Positions 6,547 through 11,663 of a stretch of 11,663 nucleotides of DNA are shown piece after piece; positions within the stretch are counted from its first letter, which is position 1, and every line of letters begins with the position of its first letter. The DNA is from Crocinitomicaceae bacterium. GTDB lineage: Bacteria; Bacteroidota; Bacteroidia; Flavobacteriales_D; Crocinitomicaceae. The position numbers were made by a program, and so were the translations under genes. The notes beneath the pieces are model-generated. The model ran no database searches. It was not told the DNA's origin and was given only the letters and a program-made list of their open reading frames with translations. The stretch is from NCBI GenBank assembly GCA_002696025.1, contig NZQU01000086.1, positions 1 through 11,663 of the forward strand, in the 5' to 3' direction.

Positions 6547-7283
6547 AACAACTGATGTATTTTCTTTTAGTAATGGTATTGTTTTTTTCATGTAAAAAAC
6601 CAAACCAAAGAAAATGCTTCAAAAAGGAAGGAGATTTAATTGTTACGGAAATAAATCTATCCTCATTTGACCATCTTTTATTAAAAGAAAATATTGAATT
6701 TGTTTTGATTCAGGATACGGTTGAGAAAATAATTATTGAGGGAGGAGAAAATCTGGTTGGTTTCATTAGTGCAACAGTAGATAACAATGTCTTAAAAATT
6801 GAAAATTTAAATAAGTGTAATTTTTTAAGATATAAGAGTTCAAAAGTAAAAGTTTATATACATTTTAAAACCCTTATTGAGCTTCAATTTGAAGGAACTG
6901 AAACATTAGTTTGTCAGGATACACTTAATCTTTCTTGGTTTTCCCTATTTGTGCGTGATGGAGGTGGTTCAGTAAATCTTAGTATCAATGCGAGTCATTT
7001 GTACTCAACTATAAGTAATGGTTATGGTGATTTTAATATATCGGGAAATGTGAACAACGCTGATCTTTATTTTCAAACCACTGGTTATGGGGATACTTAT
7101 GGATTGAATGTTCGAGATACACTTAGTATTATAAGTTATACTCCCTCTGTTTGTAAAGTGAATTCAGAAGGATCTATTTTAAAAGCGGATATTAGAGGAA
7201 TAGGTGATATTTGGTATAAAGGAATGCCCGACTCTGTAAATCTAATTAGATCAGGAACAGGTAATTTGATTTGGAAATATTAA
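6543..7283 (+). CDS. DUF2807 (head-GIN) lipoprotein coupled to the PagL-like enzyme
   Basis: A 246-residue putative lipoprotein. Residues 1-16 form a short signal peptide with an F-rich lipobox (FFSC), and Cys17 is the likely lipidation site, followed by KKPN. Residues about 38-235 match the DUF2807 pattern: FDHLLLKENIEFVLIQD, then EKIIIEGGENL, then a regular ladder of short strands containing repeated Gly-Asp-Gly type turns (RDGGGSVNL, GYGDFNISG, GYGDTYGLN, GIGDIWYKG). This suggests a right-handed beta-solenoid. The family is widespread in Bacteroidota envelopes but its function is not established; names such as auto-transporter adhesin are database guesses. It overlaps the preceding gene by ATGA and has the same strand, so it is one operon with the PagL-like gene. 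No clear terminator follows in the 91-base gap. Confidence 0.85.
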   Translation: MKQLMYFLLVMVLFFSCKKPNQRKCFKKEGDLIVTEINLSSFDHLLLKENIEFVLIQDTVEKIIIEGGENLVGFISATVDNNVLKIENLNKCNFLRYKSSKVKVYIHFKTLIELQFEGTETLVCQDTLNLSWFSLFVRDGGGSVNLSINASHLYSTISNGYGDFNISGNVNNADLYFQTTGYGDTYGLNVRDTLSIISYTPSVCKVNSEGSILKADIRGIGDIWYKGMPDSVNLIRSGTGNLIWKY

Positions 7284-7374
7284 TTCTAATTTATATCAGT
7301 ATTTTAGTACTCATAAATAATATAACATTATTGTTTTTCGTTAATTCAGTTGTAACAGAAATGAATCAATTTTA

Positions 7375-8862
7375 ATGGGGCAGGTAAGAAAAGACTCTGT
7401 TTTAAATACAATCATCACATATACTGGTATTGTTCTTGGCTATATAAACAAAGGATTGTTGTTTCCTTTTTTATTGCTTCCAGAGCAGGTTGGACTTGCC
7501 AATGTATTGCCCTTAATTGTTGGCTACTTTGGACAGCTTTCGAATTTTGGTGCCAATATGATTTTGCACAGATTCATTCCTTTTTTTAGAAATAGCGGGA
7601 AGGGTTTTAGCGGAATCCTTGTTTATACATCTGCTCTTCTTTTGATTGGTATTGCTATTATATCAGGTTTTTTGTTTTTATTTTCTGATACAATTTTTCC
7701 ATATTTTTCAGAAAGATCATCCATGCTTGTTTCATATGCGCCATGGATTTTACCGCTTGGTGTTTCTGTCGCTTTTTTCTCCATGTTTGATTATTATTTA
7801 AGGGCTATTGAAAAGAATTTATTTTCAATTTTTTTAAATGATTTTGTTCTTAGGGTTTTGGTCTTTGTCTCTCTATGCCTTTATTACTTTAAGTTTTATG
7901 ATTTTGAATCTTTTATAGTCATATTTTTCTCACTTCATATCCTCCCATGTCTGTTTTTGATTTTTTACATGATTAAAATTAAAAGGTTTTACATCTCAAC
8001 TAAGTACTTTAAAATAAGTCGAAAGATGCAGAAGCTAATGTTTAATTATGGCATAGTGGTTTATTTTAATGGTCTGGGTAGAACGATTATTTTAATGACT
8101 GATATGATCATGCTTTCGGCTATTTCAGGATTAAAAGAAGTTGGGATATGTACAACTATGGTGTTTTTTAGCAACGCACTTTATGCTCCTTATACTGCTC
8201 TAATGAGAATATCATCTCCCTATGTTTCTAAATTTTGGAAAAGTAGAGATATGAAAGCATTATCTGATTTGTATAGAAAAGTCTCTGCTGTTGGCTTTTT
8301 TATAACCTTCTCTTTTTTTACAGTAGTTTGGTTTAATATAGATCTTGTACTTTCTATTTTGCCTGATGATTATGCTACAGGAAAATATATCTTTTTGTTT
8401 TTTATGATGGGACGTCTTTGTGATTCTATAGGTGGACTCAATGGAGATATTTTATTGTATTCAAAAAAATACAAGATGGAATTATGGACAACAGTTCCAA
8501 TGATAGGGCTTATTTTATATTTAAATTATGTTTTAATTACGCTTTATGATGGGCTAGGGGCAGCCATGGTTTTTGCAATAGTCTTCTTCCTATTCAACCT
8601 TATAAGACTTTCCTTTGTCTATTATTTTTACCGTCTACATCCATTTGATACCAACTTTTTTAAAATCCTTACCCTATCTGCCGTAATGTTTATTTCATGC
8701 TTCGCTTTGGTTTCTATAACTGATGGATTTTTACAAATTGGTATTTCATTAATAGTTCCTTTGGTTCTGTTTATACTTCCTGTATATAAACTCAGATGGA
8801 TTTCTGATTTAAGTGATTACATCGATGATGTTTTTAGAAAAATAGGTCTACTAAAAAGTTGA
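7375..8862 (+). CDS. Polysaccharide/lipid-linked oligosaccharide flippase (MOP superfamily, Wzx-like)
   Basis: A 495-residue integral membrane protein with about 12-14 hydrophobic segments spread along its length (first around 11-35, last around 453-471) and short basic loops. The N-terminus MGQVRKDSVLNTIITYTGIV resembles the start of Bacteroidota oligosaccharide flippases of the MATE/MOP superfamily. These flip undecaprenyl-linked sugar units, for O-antigen, capsule or exopolysaccharide, from the cytoplasmic to the periplasmic face. Further support comes from GLANVLPLIVGYFGQLSNFG early and TTMVFFSNALYAPYTALMRISSPYVSK (262-286) in the middle. No glycosyltransferases or Wzy polymerase lie beside it, so its substrate is unknown. 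The ATG at 7375 fits the family N-terminus. It converges on the next gene with a 13-base gap. A MATE drug exporter is less likely. Confidence 0.88.
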   Translation: MGQVRKDSVLNTIITYTGIVLGYINKGLLFPFLLLPEQVGLANVLPLIVGYFGQLSNFGANMILHRFIPFFRNSGKGFSGILVYTSALLLIGIAIISGFLFLFSDTIFPYFSERSSMLVSYAPWILPLGVSVAFFSMFDYYLRAIEKNLFSIFLNDFVLRVLVFVSLCLYYFKFYDFESFIVIFFSLHILPCLFLIFYMIKIKRFYISTKYFKISRKMQKLMFNYGIVVYFNGLGRTIILMTDMIMLSAISGLKEVGICTTMVFFSNALYAPYTALMRISSPYVSKFWKSRDMKALSDLYRKVSAVGFFITFSFFTVVWFNIDLVLSILPDDYATGKYIFLFFMMGRLCDSIGGLNGDILLYSKKYKMELWTTVPMIGLILYLNYVLITLYDGLGAAMVFAIVFFLFNLIRLSFVYYFYRLHPFDTNFFKILTLSAVMFISCFALVSITDGFLQIGISLIVPLVLFILPVYKLRWISDLSDYIDDVFRKIGLLKS

Positions 8863-8875
8863 TTTAATCAAGATC

Positions 8876-9703
8876 TTATTTATCCAATTGAAAGTTAACA
8901 GGAAGAGTCATTTTAATTGCAATGTAATTACCATTTAAGATTCCCGGAGTCCATTTAGGCATCTTATAAATAACTTTCAAAACATATTTATCCAGTCGAG
9001 GATCTGCTTCGTTTCTTAAAATTTTAGCATTTTTTATATCTCCATTTTCATCAACAATAAATGAAACAAAAACTCTTCCTTGAATATTTTTTTTACTTGC
9101 CCATTTAGGGTATTCTAAATTATTTTTGATAAAAACGCTTAAACTGTCAATTCCGCCTTTAAATTCGGGCATCGTATCACAGTAAATATCTACTTTACAT
9201 GTATCAATTATATCTATGTCACCTAATATAGGTGGCGTAGGAACAATAGTTTGATCAATTACTTTTATTCTTGATTTTTTTTCATCTTTATCAGGTGTTT
9301 TTGATGTGTCTGTTTTTACTTTAGAGTCCGTTTGCTGTTTTGTTTCTTCTATTTTTATCTCTTCTTTTAATGGTTGTTCTATTTCGTTGTTTTCGCAACT
9401 TAGAAGAAATAATGTGCTGGCAGCTAATAAGAAGAATGATAAGTTTCTGTTTTTGTGTTTTTTTTCCAGAAGGTTAATATGAACTATTAAATCGTTTTTT
9501 GAAAAGTCAATTTGAGAAGAATAGACACGTCCACAGATCTTTTTATTGTTATTTGTTAAAAGGTATTCAAGAATTTCGGTTCTGGTTTTTTGAGTGAAAT
9601 CAATCACATTTTTTTCGCAATGCTTGCAAAATCTAGAATCGACTTCAATTTTCATTGAATCCCATTTTTTTGAACAAGGATCTTGTATTTTAAAAGGGGT
9701 CAT
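8876..9703 (-). CDS. TonB C-terminal domain protein with N-terminal Cys-rich module
   Basis: A 275-residue protein in three parts. Residues 1-85 are a Bacteroidota-specific Cys-rich module (C10, C26-KH-C29, C57-GR; with FCKHCEKNVIDFTQKT and YLL) that probably binds metal and looks cytoplasmic. Residues 82-103 carry a basic stretch KKHKNRN, a hydrophobic run and LLSC, reading like either a membrane anchor or an internal lipoprotein signal. Residues 104-155 are a charged Lys/Glu/Thr linker. Residues 178-275 are a TonB-C domain (MPEFKGGIDSL, NIQGRVFVSFIVDENGDIKNAKILR, PKWTPGILNG, MTLPVNFQL), which in classical TonB contacts the TonB box of outer-membrane receptors. ExbB/ExbD are not adjacent, and there is no Pro-rich spanner. 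It is therefore likely a TonB-like accessory protein and not the main energy transducer. The ATG at 9703 gives the family N-terminus. Confidence 0.87.
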   Translation of the reverse strand: MTPFKIQDPCSKKWDSMKIEVDSRFCKHCEKNVIDFTQKTRTEILEYLLTNNNKKICGRVYSSQIDFSKNDLIVHINLLEKKHKNRNLSFFLLAASTLFLLSCENNEIEQPLKEEIKIEETKQQTDSKVKTDTSKTPDKDEKKSRIKVIDQTIVPTPPILGDIDIIDTCKVDIYCDTMPEFKGGIDSLSVFIKNNLEYPKWASKKNIQGRVFVSFIVDENGDIKNAKILRNEADPRLDKYVLKVIYKMPKWTPGILNGNYIAIKMTLPVNFQLDK

Positions 9704-9753
9704 ATTGTTTTGAATTGTTCTTGTTTGATTAACAAAGACTGTACCTTTCTAAC

Positions 9754-10188
9754 TTACATTTTTATAAGTTCCACACAAATAGATTCTTGATCTGCAAAAA
9801 AACCAATATAGTAACATTTAATAAGAGGCTTTGAATCCCAGTTTTCTAATGACAACAAATGTTTTATTTTTTGCTTGTGTTTCTCATTATAAGATAAAAA
9901 CTTTTCTTCCGAAAACCCTTTTGTTTTTAATTGTTTATATAAGTGTTTGTAAAACTCCTTTCCAACATTAATGATAGATCTAGACTGATATTCACCTTGA
10001 AAATCTGGATAAGTAGCTGTTTTGGAAATAAATTTTACACTTTTTGGTAATTCTAGTCCAGTTGCGTCCTTAAATTCTTCTCGATAAAAATTCTCTGATG
10101 GATAAAAGCCTTTATAGATAAAAAAAGAAAATATTAATAGTGGAATTAATAAGAGTGCTTTCCAATTATATAGATGTTTTTTAATCAT
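9754..10188 (-). CDS. Uncharacterised small membrane-anchored protein
   Basis: A 144-residue protein that I do not recognise confidently. Residues 1-9 are basic, 10-27 form one hydrophobic helix (ALLLIPLLIFSFFIYKG), and the remainder (28-144) is a soluble domain presumably outside the inner membrane, rich in Lys, Glu and aromatics. It contains a segment typical of several hypothetical Bacteroidota proteins, TGLELPKSVKFISKTATYPDFQGEYQSRSIINV (about 43-75), with the sub-motif YPDFxGEY. A single Cys at 125 and another at 138 are not positioned as a clear motif. It has its own candidate promoter (10206-10239) with direct repeats upstream, so it may be regulated independently of its neighbours. 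Function unknown; being a real gene is supported by the TM anchor and the promoter. Confidence 0.75.
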   Translation of the reverse strand: MIKKHLYNWKALLLIPLLIFSFFIYKGFYPSENFYREEFKDATGLELPKSVKFISKTATYPDFQGEYQSRSIINVGKEFYKHLYKQLKTKGFSEEKFLSYNEKHKQKIKHLLSLENWDSKPLIKCYYIGFFADQESICVELIKM

Positions 10189-10205
10189 TTGATTAAATAT
10201 TTAAC

Positions 10206-10239
10206 CAAATATAGCTTGTATTTATAGCAATTGCTCAAA
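10206..10239 (-). promoter_or_regulatory. Candidate Bacteroidota promoter for the gene starting at 10188
   Basis: On the - strand, a -33-like TTTG (10236-10239) and a -7 box TATATTTG (10206-10213, matching TAnnTTTG) are separated by 22 bases, slightly longer than the usual 19-21. The predicted start of transcription is near 10200, a leader of about 12 nt before the ATG at 10188. A 10-bp palindrome AGCAATTGCT (10226-10235) lies between the two boxes. Confidence 0.55.
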
Positions 10240-10242
10240 ACA

Positions 10243-10276
10243 ATTATTTAAAGGTTGAAAAGATTATTTAACGGTT
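10243..10276. repeat. Two 14-bp direct repeats spaced 20 bp, upstream of the promoter
   Basis: ATTATTTAAAGGTT (10243-10256) and ATTATTTAACGGTT (10263-10276) differ at one base and are exactly 20 bases start to start, about two helical turns. They lie just upstream of the -33-like element of the gene starting at 10188. A weaker GTTAAATA-like copy (10198-10205) lies in the leader. A pair of operator half-sites is plausible. Confidence 0.7.
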
Positions 10277-10285
10277 CATTTATGA

Positions 10286-11020
10286 TTAATTTTTATCTCG
10301 GATAATAACAAAATCAATGACCATTCCATGCCAAGTAGCTTTTTCTTTCCAAAAAGCAGTTTTGATTTTTTTAAATCTTTTTTTGTTGTGCTTAATCGCT
10401 TCTTTACTTAATAAAGCTGCAGATAATCTAACTACAATTATTTTATAGTTTAATGTTTGATATGTTCTTGTTTCAATAACCTTTTCTGGAACTGAAGAGA
10501 TATACGATAAATTATCTAAATCAATATCAAGTAAATCCTTGTATTTTAAAAGATATAAGGTATCATTTTGTGTTATTTGAGTATTAACAATGTCGTTAAA
10601 AATGATGTTTTTTGTTTTGGCTATTTTAAATCCTTTTTTAGCTTTTGCAACTTTTAAAGCTTTTAAATAATAGATTTCCAAAATGGAATCGTACTTGCTT
10701 TTTTTATATTGATTAGGATAGACACATTGACATTCAATTATTTTTTGAAGCGTATCGATGTTTTGAATGAAAATGATCGAATCAGAATCAATAGATTTGG
10801 AAACCAAGTTAATTCTTCCACTTATTCGAAAAGTATTGTTTTTACCCATCCCTGCATGACTGCAGTTTCGAAAGAAATCAAATTCAATAAAAATCACATT
10901 CTTGTCTAATTCTCCAATGGGGAAAAGGCGGTGATTGTTTTCGGCACAACAAGAGATGCTGTAATAAGAGATGAACTGAAAAAATATAAAACACAGAATT
11001 ACTTGTAGTACTTTGTTCAT
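10286..11020 (-). CDS. Uncharacterised secreted or lipid-anchored protein
   Basis: A 244-residue protein I do not recognise. Residues 1-23 form an export signal: MNK then a long hydrophobic core rich in Phe, Ile and Tyr. The end SISCCAENN is ambiguous: Cys24 could be a poor lipobox (SISC) giving a lipoprotein, or signal peptidase I could cut near CCA. The mature part contains C53 (FRNCSH) and a C97-x-C99 pair (ECQC), which could form disulfides in the periplasm. A Lys/Ala/Ile-rich stretch at 118-140 (ALKVAKAKKGFKIAKTKNI) is a likely amphipathic helix. The rest alternates short hydrophobic strands, and the C-terminus is basic. It is 97 bases upstream of the next - strand gene and 52 bases downstream of paaY, and may be transcribed with paaY. 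The opposite strand has a short open frame here with no independent support. Confidence 0.72.
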   Translation of the reverse strand: MNKVLQVILCFIFFQFISYYSISCCAENNHRLFPIGELDKNVIFIEFDFFRNCSHAGMGKNNTFRISGRINLVSKSIDSDSIIFIQNIDTLQKIIECQCVYPNQYKKSKYDSILEIYYLKALKVAKAKKGFKIAKTKNIIFNDIVNTQITQNDTLYLLKYKDLLDIDLDNLSYISSVPEKVIETRTYQTLNYKIIVVRLSAALLSKEAIKHNKKRFKKIKTAFWKEKATWHGMVIDFVIIRDKN

Positions 11021-11072
11021 ATTATGATGCTAAAACTTTATAAGTTATTGTTATAATTAAAGTTACAGTTTT

Positions 11073-11660
11073 TTATTTTTCCCAGATTTGGTAATTTTTT
11101 GAATGTTTGGGTCTGTTTTCATCTATGATTCTTAGTGGTTCACAAATTTCAAGGCTTTCATAACATTCTTTTGGAAGTTGTTGGTATAGTTTGGTTCCTT
11201 TTGTTTTCCAATTAATCATTTCATCAGAAATGGTTTTGATTTTTTTTGCAGGATTTCCTACAATTAAACTTCTTGATTCAAAAGTAGATTTTGCTTTAAC
11301 AAAAGCAAGAGCCCCAACAATACATTCTTTTTCTAGTACCACTTCATCCATTAATACAGCATTCATACCAATTAGGCAATTTTCTCCAACTGTAACGCCA
11401 TGTAGAACAGCCCCATGTCCTATATGAGCACCTTTATGTAAGGTAACTGTAATTCCTGGAAACATATGAATGATACAATTTTCTTGGATGTTGCAGCCAT
11501 CCTCAATAACAATTGTGCCCCAATCACCACGAATGGCAGCTCCTGGACCTACATAAACATTTTCTCCAATATGAACATCTCCAATAACAGATGCTGTTGG
11601 ATGAATGAAACTACTTGATTTAATAATGGGTTTAAATCCTTTAAATGAATAGATTGGCAT
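11073..11660 (-). CDS. paaY: PaaY/gamma-carbonic-anhydrase-type hexapeptide-repeat protein
   Basis: A 195-residue left-handed beta-helix protein, nearly the length of E. coli PaaY (196). It starts MPIYSFKG as PaaY does and keeps PaaY-like segments throughout: HPTASVIGDVHIGENVYVGPGA, RGDWG, NIQENCIIH, HIGHGAVLHG, IGMNAV, VGALAFVKAK and IVGNPAKKI. Repeating [LIV]-G-x-x triplets give about six turns. Putative metal ligands of the gamma-CA fold are H65, H82 and H87, with R44 and D46; the position of the extra catalytic Glu of Cam after the RGD is Trp here, as PaaY has Phe there. In E. coli, PaaY is a thioesterase of phenylacetate metabolism that helps clear dead-end CoA esters. No other paa genes are visible here, so a general CoA-thioesterase or carbonic-anhydrase-like role is equally possible. 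The ATG is three bases from the window end, so its promoter is outside. Confidence 0.88.
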   Translation of the reverse strand: MPIYSFKGFKPIIKSSSFIHPTASVIGDVHIGENVYVGPGAAIRGDWGTIVIEDGCNIQENCIIHMFPGITVTLHKGAHIGHGAVLHGVTVGENCLIGMNAVLMDEVVLEKECIVGALAFVKAKSTFESRSLIVGNPAKKIKTISDEMINWKTKGTKLYQQLPKECYESLEICEPLRIIDENRPKHSKNYQIWEK

Positions 11661-11663
11661 ATA

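Noticed and set aside
8859..8871. Small inverted repeat TTGAT-TTA-ATCAA at the flippase/TonB-C convergence, considered as a terminator
   Set aside because: Only a 5-bp AT-rich stem and no U tract; too weak to call.
10709..10909. Open frame on the + strand inside the 244-residue secreted protein gene
   Set aside because: Shadow frame; the - strand frame has a signal peptide and full length.
11034..11046. Dyad AACTT-TAT-AAGTT before the 244-residue protein gene, considered as an operator
   Set aside because: Short and AT-rich, with no promoter box next to it; chance is a sufficient explanation.
11191..11427. Open frame on the + strand inside paaY
   Set aside because: Antisense of the hexapeptide-repeat gene; long only because the repeats lack stops in that frame.
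8876..11660. The - strand run considered as a possible toxin/immunity or defence island
   Set aside because: No nuclease, ATPase, deaminase or toxin motif is visible, and no mobile-element marks or repeats flank the block. The recognisable members are ordinary envelope and housekeeping genes.

Overview
The window is an AT-rich chromosomal segment of a member of the Bacteroidota, most likely a flavobacterium-like marine or freshwater lineage. The evidence is a secreted protein ending in a type IX secretion sorting domain, a TonB-C protein with the Cys-rich N-terminal module typical of this phylum, bshA (bacillithiol), Bacteroidota-type -7 promoter boxes (TAnnTTTG), and the absence of convincing Shine-Dalgarno sites. 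I see no rRNA, tRNA, CRISPR array, insertion sequence, phage gene or integration site. No gene-free stretch exceeds about 165 bases.

Layout. On the + strand, 1-1418 holds the 3' end of a probable outer-membrane barrel gene and then bshA, closed by a strong hairpin at 1422-1448. On the - strand, 1483-5355 holds, in order of position, a tiny acidic lipoprotein with a hexanucleotide repeat, a two-TM protein with a PH-like tail, a 670-residue T9SS cargo protein (jelly-roll, linker, Omp28-like domain with a WCQWC motif, sorting domain), and mazG. A divergent gap of about 110 bp then leads to + strand genes at 5467-8862: a PagL-like lipid A deacylase barrel translationally coupled to a DUF2807 lipoprotein, followed by a Wzx/MATE-type polysaccharide flippase. 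The rest, 8876-11660, is four - strand genes: a TonB-C protein, two unrecognised envelope-directed proteins, and a PaaY-type hexapeptide-repeat protein.

How the genes fit together. There is no single pathway. The common theme is the cell envelope: barrel, lipoproteins, lipid A modification, polysaccharide export, TonB-like protein and T9SS cargo. Housekeeping genes are mixed in: bshA for thiol redox buffering, mazG for nucleotide sanitation, and paaY for CoA-ester or carbonic-anhydrase-like chemistry. I found no convincing new defence or mobile system. The most interesting details are the coupled PagL-like/DUF2807 pair, a lipobox-like site inside the TonB-C protein, a 20-bp-spaced direct repeat upstream of the gene that starts at 10188, and the in-frame microsatellite in the small lipoprotein.
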